From: Streptomyces orinoci
Lineage (GTDB): Bacteria; Actinomycetota; Actinomycetes; Streptomycetales; Streptomycetaceae
Assembly (NCBI RefSeq): GCF_003121295.1
Contig: NZ_PHNC01000035.1
Coordinates: 173,994 to 237,993, forward strand
Reading direction: 5' to 3'
DNA: 64,000 nucleotides
Positions 17,490 to 25,906 of this stretch are shown piece after piece. The position numbers and the translations under genes are program-made. Within the stretch, counting starts at the first letter, position 1. Every line of letters begins with the position of its first letter. A model generated the notes under the pieces. The model saw only the letters and a program-made list of their open reading frames with translations, did not search any database and was not told the DNA's origin.

Positions 17490-18001
17490 CTCCCGCATCA
17501 CAGGCGGTAGCACGCACCACGCGCGGTACGGGAGTTACGGGCTCGTCACCGCCTGGCCGGGCTCCGTCACCGGTGCGGGAGCCGGCGCCCTCCCCACGGG
17601 TGGACGCCGGGCCGGTGCCGACACCAGCGGATGGGCGTCCGGCCCCTCGATCATCCGCACCGTGAATGCTCCGCTCACAGCCGCAGGTGCGCTCCAGCAG
17701 CATCCGGCTCCCCGGCCTCGGCCACCCAGCCGGCCACCCCCTCCCCGGTTGGGCACCACCAGCACCTCGGCCGGACCGTTCTCGATCCACTCCATGGCGG
17801 TGTTGGTGCGCGCTCCGGACCAGGGCGGCCGACACCGGTCCGCGTTTGCCGTACATAAGACCACCGGGTCGCCGGAGGCGCCCACCAGGCCTGCCTGGCG
17901 CTCATAGCCGTCCCAGAAGAGCGACCAGTGCACACGTACAGGGGCATCACGAGGCGCCGTCCGCGCCTGCCGGGGTATGGACACAGGCGTGCCGGACCCG
18001 C
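17490..18001 (-). pseudogene. Second decayed minus-strand gene, unrecognised
   Basis: Protein-like segments appear in more than one minus frame: VRVHWSLFWDGYERQAGLVG with NTAMEWIENGPAEVLVVPNR, then GVAGWVAEAGEPDAAGAHL, then SGAFTVRMIEGPDAHPLVSA. No single frame is intact. A further scrap ending in VRHACVHTPAGADGAS and a stop lies near 17957-18146. These pieces suggest one or two genes disabled by frameshifts. I do not recognise the family. Confidence 0.4.
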
Positions 18002-18166
18002 TTCTCTATGCCGATGGCCTCCCAGCCCCGCAGCCGGCCGACGGAGTCGTACGGACAGCCGGCGGCCACCCGCTCTGGCACCTGCTCGGACAGCGACCGG
18101 CCGGAGGCGGTCAGCACGCCCTGGCCGACCTTGGACGGCCCTCAATCGGGGCCACAAGGGAGGGAT

Positions 18167-18504
18167 ATGAACGAGGAGCCGGCGATGTTCGGCAGCAAGC
18201 CGGCGGTACGCCCGGAACACCGGCGGGAAGCCGTACCGCGGGTCCAGGGCAGCCGCAAGTTCACGGTGGGTGCCAGGAACGAGCAGGAGATCAGCGAACT
18301 GGAACCGGAGTGGGCCGAGTTCTGTGACATCCGCTACGCGGTCGCGGTCAACAGCGGCATCGCGGCACTGGAGTTGGCGCTGACGACGCTGGGCATCCAG
18401 CCCGGTGACGAGGTGATCGTCCCGGCCCTGAGCCATGTGGCCACGGCCATGGCGCCGCTGTACCAGCCGGCCGTCCCGGTGTTCGCGGACATCGGCCCGG
18501 TCTC
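18167..18504 (+). pseudogene. N-terminal fragment of a DegT/DnrJ/EryC1 aminotransferase
   Basis: The ATG has an AAGGGAGGG site, so the gene start is intact. The first about 112 residues are a normal sugar- or amino-acid aminotransferase N-terminus: VQGSRKFTVGARNEQEISEL, YAVAVNSGIAALELALTTLG and GDEVIVPALSHVATAMAP, then PVFADIGP. The PLP-lysine part and the rest of the family's usual 370 or so residues are missing. At about 18498-18510 the sequence jumps to the middle of a lysX-like gene in another frame. This is a deletion junction. Confidence 0.8.
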
Positions 18505-19067
18505 CTGGTGCAGGCCGGACTGCCGACCCCGCGCACGGTGGTCGCGGTGACCCCGGACGCGGCCCTGAAGGCGATCGAGGAGATCGGCTACCCGGCGGTG
18601 GTCAAGCCCGCCGTCGGGTCCTGGGCCGGCTGCTGTCCAAGGTCAACGACCGGGATGCGGCGGAGACCCTGATCGAGCACAAGCAGGCCATGCGCGCTCC
18701 GCAGCACTCGGTGTTCTATGTCCAGGAGCTCATCGACAAGCCCGGCCGCGACATCCGGGTCATTGTGCTCGGGGACCAGGCGGTCGCGGCGGTCCACCGC
18801 GGATCGGAACACTGGATCACCAATACGGCGCGCGGGGCGGCCACCGAGCGCTGTGAACTGACCCCGGAACTGGCCAAGCCGGCACTGCGGGCCGCCGAGG
18901 CGGCCGGCGGCGGGATGCCGGCGGTGGACCTGATCGAGCGCTCCACCGGCGAGGTGCTGGTCACCGAGGTCAATCACACCATGGAGTTCCATGGTCTGGC
19001 CTCGGCCACCGAGGTGGACATCGCCGGTCTGACCGTCAGCCATGTCCAGGAGGTGTTGTCCCGGTGA
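18505..19067 (+). pseudogene. lysX: Truncated, frameshifted LysX-type ATP-grasp ligase
   Basis: The N-terminal third is missing. The remaining part starts LVQAGLPTPRTVVAVTPDAA and VVKPAVGSW, loses one base in a run of Gs near 18630, and continues in the next frame as GRLLSKVNDRDAAETLIEH, PGRDIRVIVLGDQAVAAVHR and VTEVNHTMEFHG to the stop. RimK-like ATP-grasp ligases of this kind couple an amino acid to the C-terminal glutamate of the carrier protein LysW. The stop overlaps the start of the lysY-like gene (GTGA), so the ancestral operon order lysX-lysY-lysZ is still readable. The fragment is not expected to be functional. Confidence 0.8.
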
Positions 19068-20086
19068 AGGCCGCGGTGATCGGTGCCGGCGGATATATCA
19101 GCGGGGAGCTGGTGCGGCTGCTGCTGCAGCATCCGCACCTGGAGCTGGCCCAGGCCACCTCCACCCGCCACCGGGGACGGCTGCTCAGCGCCGCCCACCC
19201 CAATCTGCGCGACCAGAGCGATCTGTGCTTTGTGAGCGAGGACCAGCTCGCCCCATGCGATGTGGTGTTCCTGGCGATGCCGCATGGGGCGGCGGCCAAG
19301 AGCATGGACCGGTGGTCGGCGCTTGCGCCCCGGGTGGTGGACCTCAGCGCGGACTTCCGGCTGAGCGACCCCTCGGTGCGCGAGCGCTACTACCCCGGTG
19401 CCGCCCCCGACCCGGCCTGGCAGTCCCGGTTCCGGCCCGGCATCCCCGAGCTGTACCGGGAGCGGCTGCGCGGGGCGGACCACATCGCGGTGCCCGGCTG
19501 TATGGCCAATGCCGCCATCCTGGCCCTGCATCCGCTGGCCGAGGCGGGCCTGGTGCGGGGCCCGGTGCTGGTGGACGCCCGCACCGGTTCCAGCGGCGGC
19601 GGACGGACCCCGGACCAGGGCAGCCACCACCCCGAGCGCAGCGGCGCCCTGCGCATCGCCAAGCCGCACGGCCACCGGCACACCGCGGAGATCGAGCAGG
19701 CCTGCGGGGTGCCGGTGCGGATGACGGTGACCGCGGTGGAGGCGGTGCGCGGGGTGCAGGCCGTCCTGCACATCACCCCCGCCCGCGAGGTCACCGAGCG
19801 GGAGCTGTGGGCGGTCTACCGCGCCGCCTACCGCGAGGAGCCCTTCGTCCGCCTGGTGCGGGAACGCTCCGCGCTGCACCGGATACCCGAGCCCAGGATC
19901 CTCGGCGGCAGCAACTACTGCGACATCGGGCTCTCCCTGGGCCCCGAAGGCGATCACCTGATTGTGGTGGCCGCCCTGGACAACCTGGTGAAGGGAGGTG
20001 CCGGAAATGCCGTCCAGTGCGTCAACATCGCCTCGGGCTGGGACGAAACCGCGGGACTGCGCTTCGCCGGACTCCACCCGGCCTGA
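19064..20086 (+). CDS. lysY: LysY/ArgC-type N-acyl-gamma-phosphate reductase
   Basis: The product is 340 residues from a GTG start overlapping lysX. The N-terminal GAGGYISGELVRLLLQHP is the NADPH-binding loop, and PGCMANAAILAL contains the catalytic cysteine (about Cys146). HRHTAEIEQ and the C-terminal NLVKGGAGNAVQC are typical of the ArgC/LysY family. In a LysW context it reduces the carrier-linked acyl phosphate to the semialdehyde. The chromosomal argC would normally lie elsewhere in an arg operon, so the carrier-protein role is favoured by the neighbours lysX, lysZ and lysK. It appears intact, but the pathway around it is broken. Confidence 0.85.
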   Translation: MKAAVIGAGGYISGELVRLLLQHPHLELAQATSTRHRGRLLSAAHPNLRDQSDLCFVSEDQLAPCDVVFLAMPHGAAAKSMDRWSALAPRVVDLSADFRLSDPSVRERYYPGAAPDPAWQSRFRPGIPELYRERLRGADHIAVPGCMANAAILALHPLAEAGLVRGPVLVDARTGSSGGGRTPDQGSHHPERSGALRIAKPHGHRHTAEIEQACGVPVRMTVTAVEAVRGVQAVLHITPAREVTERELWAVYRAAYREEPFVRLVRERSALHRIPEPRILGGSNYCDIGLSLGPEGDHLIVVAALDNLVKGGAGNAVQCVNIASGWDETAGLRFAGLHPA

Positions 20087-20093
20087 GCGCCTG

Positions 20094-20903
20094 GTGGTGA
20101 AGGTCGGCGGGGCACTGGACGAGGAGATGACCCGGGCCTGCGCCGACATCCGCCAACTGGCCGGGCAGGGCTGTTCGGTGGTGGTGGTGCACGGCGGCGG
20201 CGCCGAGGCCGACCGGCTGACCGGTGAACTGGGCCGCACCACGCGCTATTTGACGGCGTCCGACGGGCGGCGCAGCCGCTACACCGACGCCGCCGCGCTG
20301 GACGCGCTCACCATGGCCATGCTGGGCCGCGTCAAGCCCGCGCTGGTCGGGGCGCTGTCCGCGGCCGGGGTGCCCGCGGTGGGCCTGTCCGGGGCGGACG
20401 GAGGCCTGGTCACCGCCCGCCGCAACCGGCCGGCCCGGGTCCGGGTGGACGGCCGGGAGCAGGTGGTCCGGGACGATCTGTCCGGGCGGATCGGCGCGGT
20501 CGATCCGCGTCTGCTGCTGACCCTGCTGGACGGCGGCTTTGTCCCGGTGGTCTCCCCGCCCGCCCTGGACCCGGCCACCGGCCTGCTCAATGTGGACGCC
20601 GACCGGCTGGCCGCCCGCCTGGCGGTGGCCCTGGAAGCCGACTGGCTGATCATCCTGTCCAATGTGCCCGGCCTGCTGCGGGACCCCGGGGACCCGGCCA
20701 GCCTGGTGACCGAGCTGCCGGCCGGCCAACTGCCGTACTACACCGGCCTGGCGGGCGGGCGGATGAAGGTGAAGCTGCGCAGCGCGGGCGAGGCATATCT
20801 GGCGGGCGTGGCGCGGGTGGTCCTCGCCGACGGCCGGCTGCCCTCTCCGGTGCTGGCCGCAAGGGCCGGAGCCGGTACGGCATTTGTCAAAGGAGCACCA
20901 TGA
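20094..20903 (+). CDS. lysZ: LysZ/ArgB-type amino-acid kinase
   Basis: The product is about 269 residues from a GTG at 20094; an in-frame ATG at 20007 inside lysY is an alternative start. The VKVGGALDEE start and VVVVHGGGAEADRLTGELG are the nucleotide- and substrate-binding loops of the N-acetylglutamate kinase fold. YTDAAALDALTMAMLGRVKP and DADRLAARLAVALEADWLII, plus TGLAGGRMKVKL near the C-terminus, complete the family. It would phosphorylate the carrier-bound amino acid ahead of LysY. The stop overlaps the start of the lysK fragment (ATGA). It appears intact. Confidence 0.85.
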   Translation: MVKVGGALDEEMTRACADIRQLAGQGCSVVVVHGGGAEADRLTGELGRTTRYLTASDGRRSRYTDAAALDALTMAMLGRVKPALVGALSAAGVPAVGLSGADGGLVTARRNRPARVRVDGREQVVRDDLSGRIGAVDPRLLLTLLDGGFVPVVSPPALDPATGLLNVDADRLAARLAVALEADWLIILSNVPGLLRDPGDPASLVTELPAGQLPYYTGLAGGRMKVKLRSAGEAYLAGVARVVLADGRLPSPVLAARAGAGTAFVKGAP

Positions 20904-21199
20904 CCACACCCGCCGAGTCCCTGCTGCGACGGATGGTCGAGATCCCCTCGCCATCGGGCCGGGAGGGCGAACTGGCCGCCTTCCTGGCCCAGGAGCTTCC
21001 CCGGTGGGGCTTTGCGGCCGGGATCGACGAGGCGGGCAAGACCCACCCGCTGCCCCATCTGCCCCCGCCCGTTCCGGGTGAACGCCGCCGGACTGCACTC
21101 CCGCTCCCTCACGCCCGCCAACCGCACCCGCCACCTGGCCGAGTTGCGGGCGATGTGATCCTGGGGCACACGCTGGAAGACCAGCGCCATGCCGGCTAA
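20900..21199 (+). pseudogene. lysK: N-terminal fragment of LysK-type carrier-protein hydrolase
   Basis: The ATG overlaps the lysZ stop. About 45 residues (LLRRMVEIPSPSGREGELAA; LPRWGFAAGIDEAG) match the start of the M20-type [LysW]-amino-acid hydrolase that releases the product from its carrier. Near 21040 the similarity ends and the frame runs on through Pro/Arg-rich sequence of no family to a stop at 21199. Another plus frame just after the junction reads FRVNAAGLHSRSLTPANR and ends at a stop near 21158, so the tail may come from a different deleted gene. Confidence 0.7.
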
Positions 21200-21268
21200 T
21201 GGATCCGCGAGTTCCTCCGCGAGCAGCAACCAACGGGCGGCTGACGCGAATCCGGCCCGGTGGCGTGC

Positions 21269-22114
21269 TCAGCGCAGCAGCAACGGCAGCCGCCCCGCGC
21301 TCTCCGCGTCCTCGGGCAGCCGGATGACCAGCTGGATCCGGGGGTCGTCGGCGGCCGCCAGCTTGGTCTGGCGCAGCGCCAGCGGGCCGAGCCGTGGGTG
21401 GCGGAAGTGCTTGAGGACCGTCTGGTAGCCGGCCACCTCATGCCGCTCCCAGTGGCGGCGGAAGTCCGGGGAGCAGGAGTGCAGTTCGGCGATGATCTCG
21501 GCGAACCGGCCGTCAGCGGGGTGCTGGTCGGCCGCCATCCGGAACTGGGCGAGCACCCGGGTCGCCTGCTGCTCCCAGTCGGCCATCAGTTCCCGGGCCG
21601 GTTCCCAGCCGAAGATCATCCACAGGGTGTTTCGGCGGGCCGGCGGCAGTTGGCCGAAGTCCGTGAACAGCCCGGTCTCGGCCCGGTTCCAGGCCAGGAT
21701 GTCCCAGTGCTGGTCCAGCAGAAAGGCCGGGTTGGGCTCCAGCGCGTCCAGCACGGCCTGCAGATGGCCGGCCGCGGCGGGGCAGGCCCCGCGGTCCTCG
21801 GCGGCGGGCGGCACCTCCCCCGCCAGCCGGTAGAGATGCTGCTGTTCGGTGGGGGACAGCCGGAGGGTGCGGGCCAGCGAACCGAGCACCTGCCGGGAAA
21901 CCTTGATGTCCCGCCCCTGTTCCAGCCAGGTGTACCAGCTCAGGCTCACCCCTGACATGGCGGCCACCTCCTCCCGGCGCAGCCCGGGAGTACGGCGGCG
22001 GGCGGTGCTGCTGACCCCCAGCTCGGCGGGTGAGAGGCGCTCCCTGCGCGACCGGATGAAGGCGCCCAGGGCACCGCGGCTCGTATGGCCGGGCCGAGAA
22101 GAAGTGCTTGGCAT
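21269..22114 (-). CDS. MmyB-type helix-turn-helix transcriptional regulator
   Basis: The product is 281 residues. The N-terminal half contains an XRE-like helix-turn-helix (LGAFIRSRRERLSPAELG; TPGLRREEVAAMSGVSLSWY; WLEQGRDIKVSRQVL). The C-terminal half is the MmyB-like, PAS-related ligand-binding domain (LDALEPNPAFLLDQHWDILA; RNTLWMIFGWEPARELMADW). Family members often sit beside and control a single oxidoreductase or transporter gene. Here the nearest gene on the same strand is the MFS exporter about 220 bases upstream, and the eroded biosynthetic genes converge on it. Its target is unknown. Confidence 0.88.
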   Translation of the reverse strand: MPSTSSRPGHTSRGALGAFIRSRRERLSPAELGVSSTARRRTPGLRREEVAAMSGVSLSWYTWLEQGRDIKVSRQVLGSLARTLRLSPTEQQHLYRLAGEVPPAAEDRGACPAAAGHLQAVLDALEPNPAFLLDQHWDILAWNRAETGLFTDFGQLPPARRNTLWMIFGWEPARELMADWEQQATRVLAQFRMAADQHPADGRFAEIIAELHSCSPDFRRHWERHEVAGYQTVLKHFRHPRLGPLALRQTKLAAADDPRIQLVIRLPEDAESAGRLPLLLR

Positions 22115-22338
22115 TCCACGGAAGTTAGCAGCCGGGTTCCGGCCGCCGCCCTGGCGCGGTCCTGGCGCTGTACCGGCGCCGTCCTGCCGGCAGGATGCCT
22201 TCGGAGCCTACGGGCCTCCGGGATGCCGCCGGAGTGGCGTGCCGCCGGCGGGCAGCCGGGGCGGCTGCCCGCCAGGGAAGCCCCGGGATCCCCCGAGGCC
22301 CCGGGCGCCACGGAAGCGGTGGGGACGGTGCGCTGAGG

Positions 22339-23547
22339 TCAGCTCCCCGCGGGGGTGTAGCGGTTACGGGCCACCGCGGCGAACACCGTCAGCGGCACCG
22401 CCGTGGCGGCGGCCACCGCGAACAGCACAGGGTAGGAGGTGTGCTGGATCAGCGGCGCGCCCAGCGCCGAGCCGATCGAGCTGCCCACGAACAGCGCGGC
22501 AACGAACAGCGCCACCGCGGTGCCCCGGGCGGCGGGCACCAGGGTGGTGGCCCAGTTCTGCAGCGAGGAGTGGAAGAAGGACCAGCCGCCGCCCAGCAGT
22601 ACCGCGGCCGCCCCGATGCCCACCGCGGACGGCGAGAGGGCGGCCACCGCGAAGCCGACGCAGATCATCACCCCGCCCGCCAGCAGCAGCGACCAGGGGG
22701 CGCGCAGGGCCACCCGCTTGAGCACCCGGGAGAACACCAGGGTGCCGGCCCCGTAGAGGGCGGTGATCCCGCCCGCGCTGACCGTGTTGAATCCCTGGTC
22801 CTGCAAGGCCGGTGCCAGGAAGGTGAAGCAGCCCAGCAGCACCGCGCCCTCGACCAGGCCGAAGAGCATCACCACCCAGGCCCAGCGCAGCCTGAGCACC
22901 GAGGCCAGCTGGTCACCGGGCCGGCGCAGGGTGCCCTCGGCCCGGGACTCGTCCATCCCCCGCATGGACAGCACCGCGGCGGCGGCCAGCACCGCCGGGA
23001 TGGCGAACATCACCCGCCAGCTGAGCAGTTGGGCCACCGTACCGGCCACCACGGTGGCCGCGGCGGTGCCGATGGCCAGCGCCAGCTGGAGGTCCGACAG
23101 GGCCCGCTGGCGCACGGCGGGGGGCACGGTGTCTCCCACATAGGTGAGCGAGGTGGGCACCACCGCTCCGAAGAACGCCCCGGTGGCGATGCGCAGCACC
23201 ACCAGCGCGGTAAGGCTGGGCGCCGCCGCGGACAGCAGTCCGCACACCGTCGTGGCGCTGAGGGTGCCCCGGATGACCCGCATCCGGCCATAGCGGTCGG
23301 AGAGCATCCCCCACAGCGGCTGGGCGGCGCCATAGGCGAAGAAGTAGCCACTGGCGATCAACACCACATCGCTCAGCGGCACATCGAACCCCGCGGCCAC
23401 CGCGACCAGCATGGGGGTGATGGCGAACCGGTCGAAGTTGCTGAGGAAGCAGGACACGACAAACGCCGTGGGCACCCGCTCCGGCCGCGCCGCCGCCGCA
23501 CCGGCGGGTGGCGCGGCCGCCTGCCGGCTGTGCGCTTCGCTGGACAT
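22339..23547 (-). CDS. MFS transporter, probable exporter
   Basis: The product is 402 residues with about 12 hydrophobic segments and a short Ala/Pro-rich cytosolic N-terminus. The MFS loop motif GMLSDRYGRMRVIRG occurs between helices 2 and 3. Single-domain exporters of this length are common in antibiotic clusters and could have exported the product of the decayed carrier-protein pathway next door. The substrate cannot be inferred from sequence. The gene is intact and ends about 220 bases upstream of the MmyB-type regulator on the same strand. Confidence 0.85.
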   Translation of the reverse strand: MSSEAHSRQAAAPPAGAAAARPERVPTAFVVSCFLSNFDRFAITPMLVAVAAGFDVPLSDVVLIASGYFFAYGAAQPLWGMLSDRYGRMRVIRGTLSATTVCGLLSAAAPSLTALVVLRIATGAFFGAVVPTSLTYVGDTVPPAVRQRALSDLQLALAIGTAAATVVAGTVAQLLSWRVMFAIPAVLAAAAVLSMRGMDESRAEGTLRRPGDQLASVLRLRWAWVVMLFGLVEGAVLLGCFTFLAPALQDQGFNTVSAGGITALYGAGTLVFSRVLKRVALRAPWSLLLAGGVMICVGFAVAALSPSAVGIGAAAVLLGGGWSFFHSSLQNWATTLVPAARGTAVALFVAALFVGSSIGSALGAPLIQHTSYPVLFAVAAATAVPLTVFAAVARNRYTPAGS

Positions 23548-23664
23548 CTACTGCCCTCCAGGACATCGCTGTTGTTGGCCGATGCCCTCAACCCTCCTGC
23601 CCGGCCCCGGGTCCAGCCAGGTCACAAGGGATGCTGTTATCCACACTCCCCCCTTGGCGGGCGC

Positions 23665-23716
23665 GGTCCGCTCCGGGCCGCGTACCAGGAGGTCCACTCC
23701 GGGCCGCGTACCAAGA
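23665..23716. repeat. Tandem 26-base repeat, two units
   Basis: Units 23665-23690 and 23691-23716 match at 24 of 26 positions around a shared core, CTCCGGGCCGCGTACCA. They lie in the gap between the MFS gene and the convergently placed end of the hydrolase gene. No coding or operator role is evident. Confidence 0.6.
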
Positions 23717-23726
23717 GCCGATCGGG

Positions 23727-24452
23727 TCAATCCATGACGGGCAGGCACTCGACGAGCAGGGCGACGATGTCACGCCAGGCTCGCTGTGCGTGCCGTGGGT
23801 GGTAGCCGACGCCGGGAGGCGCGGTGTGATCGACCGGTGGGTGGTGGAAGGCGTGAAGGGCTCCTCCATAGACCACGAGGCGCCAATCGACGCCCGCGGC
23901 CTGCATCTCCGCGGTGAACGCCGCCCGTTGCGCGGGCGGCATGATCGGGTCTTCCGAGCCGACCCCGGCCCACACCGGGCAGCGAATGCGCGCCGCCTCG
24001 CCCGGCCGGCCCGTGGTCAGTGCGTTGACCGTCCCGATCGCGCGCAGGTCAACGCCATCGCGACCGAGTTCCAGTGCGACCGCGCCCCCGGTGCCGTAGC
24101 CGATGGCGGCGGTACGGCCGGGGTCGGCCCGTGGTTCGGCACGCAACACCTTGAGCGCGGCGTGACCGATTCCTCGCATGCGGCCGGGATCGGCGAGCAG
24201 CGGCATGCAACGGGCCAGCATTTCCTCCGGGTCCGCGAGATAGCGTCCGCCGTGGAGGTCGAAGGCCAGCGCCACATACCCCAGCTCGGCCAGCGCCTCG
24301 GCCCGCCGGCGCTCGACATCGCTGAGCCCCATCCCCTCGGGTCCGATCAGGACTGCGGGCCGGCGCCCGGCACCGGCCGGGAGCGCGAGGTATCCGGTCA
24401 TCGTCAGGTTGTCGGCCGGGTATTCGACCGTGCGGGTTGTGACCGTCGTCAT
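23727..24452 (-). CDS. Dienelactone-hydrolase-like alpha/beta hydrolase without the usual nucleophile
   Basis: The product is 241 residues from an ATG (MTTVTTRTVEYPADNL). The fold is that of dienelactone hydrolases: VLIGPEGMGLSDVERRRAEA, VALAFDLHGGRYL, and acid and histidine positions in GSEDPIMPP and GGALHAFHHP. The nucleophile elbow, GYCxGG in the classical enzymes, is GYGTGG here, so the cysteine is replaced by glycine. This variant appears, from memory, in many Streptomyces orthologues, so it is probably a conserved subfamily and not a local mutation. Its substrate is unknown. It is divergent from the TAXI gene. Confidence 0.8.
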   Translation of the reverse strand: MTTVTTRTVEYPADNLTMTGYLALPAGAGRRPAVLIGPEGMGLSDVERRRAEALAELGYVALAFDLHGGRYLADPEEMLARCMPLLADPGRMRGIGHAALKVLRAEPRADPGRTAAIGYGTGGAVALELGRDGVDLRAIGTVNALTTGRPGEAARIRCPVWAGVGSEDPIMPPAQRAAFTAEMQAAGVDWRLVVYGGALHAFHHPPVDHTAPPGVGYHPRHAQRAWRDIVALLVECLPVMD

Positions 24453-24654
24453 GCGACTGGACGGTAATGACCGTTGCGTCCGCTCGGGGCGGTGTTCACC
24501 GATGGCAGACAGCAGTCTGTCCCGACCACCTCGCCCGGTCGCCGGCCTCCTGCCCGAGCATGTCGCCGATGCCCCTGCCCCGGCTCCGGAGTTGCCCATC
24601 CCGGCACCGGCCCCCGCTCTGGCCACCGCGGCACGGTGCTGGCAGGATCCGCGT

Positions 24655-25653
24655 ATGGCTCCCCGGCTGCCGCACTTCGGCCGGCGCCGCGCCCTGCGGG
24701 CGGGCGCCGCGGCCGCCGTGCTGCTCGGCCTGCTGAGCTGGTGGCTGGTGAGCCGGCCGGAGCCCCCCGCGGCCACCGGCCGGATCGCCATCGCCACCGG
24801 AGTCCGCACGGGGGTCTACGCGCGTTATGGCGCACTCCTCAAGGAGGACCTGGCCCGGGACCTGCCCGCCCTGCATGTGGGACTCCGGCCCAGCAAGGGC
24901 TCCCTGGACAACCTCCGCCAACTCGCCTCCGGTGAGGCGGACTTCACCATCGCCACCGCCGACTCGGTGGCCGACTACCTGAACCGCGGCCTGCCCGGCG
25001 CCCGGCAACTGCGGGCCTGCGCCCGGCTCTACGACGACTACATCCAGCTGGTGGTGCGCCAGGACTCACCGGTGCGCTCGGTACGCGACCTCAAGGGGCT
25101 GCGGGTGGGGGTGGGGGCCCAGGGCTCGGGGGTGCAGCCGATCAGCCGGAGGCTGCTGACGGCGGCGGGGCTGGACTTCGACCGGGACATCAGCCCGGTC
25201 CAGGTGGGGATCGACCGCAGCCCCGGCCTGCTGGAGAGCGGGAAGATCGACGCATTCTTCTGGTCGGGCGGCCTGCCCACGGGGGCGATCCAGACGCTGG
25301 GGGCCCGGCTGCCCATCCGGCTGGTCCAACTCGACGACCTGATCGGCCCCTTGCACCGGCTGGGCCGGCAGACCCGCTTCTACCGGGCGGCGACGATGCC
25401 GGCCGATGCCTACCGGGAGCTGGGGGCGGCGCGTACGGTGAAGTCCATCGCGGTGCCCAATTTGCTGGTGACCATGGAACATACAGATCCGGTGCTCACG
25501 GAGCTGGTGACCCGGACCGTGATCCAGAGCCGGGACCGGATCGGGGCACAGGTGCACGCGGCTCAGCTGGTGGATCTGCGGACGGCCGTGTTCACCGATC
25601 CCCTGCCGCTGCACGCGGGGGCCCGGCGCTACTACGTCTCCGTCAAGCCTTAG
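24655..25653 (+). CDS. TAXI-family solute-binding protein
   Basis: The product is 332 residues. The ATG at 24655 is chosen because it starts a basic N-terminus and a hydrophobic signal or anchor segment (AAAAVLLGLLSWWLVS); no lipobox cysteine follows. The mature part begins RIAIATGVRTGVYARYGALL, the TAXI signature, then ASGEADFTIATADSVADYL, LKGLRVGVGAQGSG and KIDAFFWSGGLPTGAIQTLG. TAXI proteins normally feed TRAP transporters, but no DctM-type permease is nearby. The two-component system about 500 bases away may instead use it as an extracellular sensor partner. It ends overlapping by three bases the convergent small gene at 25650. Confidence 0.85.
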   Translation: MAPRLPHFGRRRALRAGAAAAVLLGLLSWWLVSRPEPPAATGRIAIATGVRTGVYARYGALLKEDLARDLPALHVGLRPSKGSLDNLRQLASGEADFTIATADSVADYLNRGLPGARQLRACARLYDDYIQLVVRQDSPVRSVRDLKGLRVGVGAQGSGVQPISRRLLTAAGLDFDRDISPVQVGIDRSPGLLESGKIDAFFWSGGLPTGAIQTLGARLPIRLVQLDDLIGPLHRLGRQTRFYRAATMPADAYRELGAARTVKSIAVPNLLVTMEHTDPVLTELVTRTVIQSRDRIGAQVHAAQLVDLRTAVFTDPLPLHAGARRYYVSVKP

Positions 25654-25895
25654 CGCTCCGCCGGGTTGGGCACATATTCGTCTGCGGGTGCGTCCTGATC
25701 GCTCGCGTGGTTCTCCGCGCCCTCGGCAGCCGCCGCCTGACCGGGCCGGTGGCTGATCCAGCCGGGGAGCCTGCGAAGCTCCCTGTTCCGGCTGTCCGAC
25801 TCGCTCTTGTCACATACGGGGCAGGGGTGGACCAGCTTCGTCCCGTTCTGCAGCTCCTCCTGGACGAACCCCACCCCGAAGCACTTGTGACACAT
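25650..25895 (-). CDS. Small zinc-ribbon-like protein
   Basis: The product is 81 residues from the ATG at 25895, which sits 8 bases after a GGAG site that overlaps the stop codon of the upstream mini-gene; a GTG at 25904 is too close to that site. Two CxxC pairs (MCHKCFGVGF and HPCPVCDKS) suggest a single zinc-binding site, followed by a basic middle and a disordered acidic tail. It is co-transcribed with the 36-residue CxxCxGxG protein upstream. Function is unknown. Confidence 0.7.
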   Translation of the reverse strand: MCHKCFGVGFVQEELQNGTKLVHPCPVCDKSESDSRNRELRRLPGWISHRPGQAAAAEGAENHASDQDAPADEYVPNPAER

Positions 25896-25906
25896 CACGA
25901 TCACTC

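Noticed and set aside
16763..21199. A lysW-like carrier-protein gene
   Set aside because: I looked for a short acidic frame of about 55 residues with CxxC pairs and a C-terminal Glu between the aminotransferase and lysK fragments and saw none.
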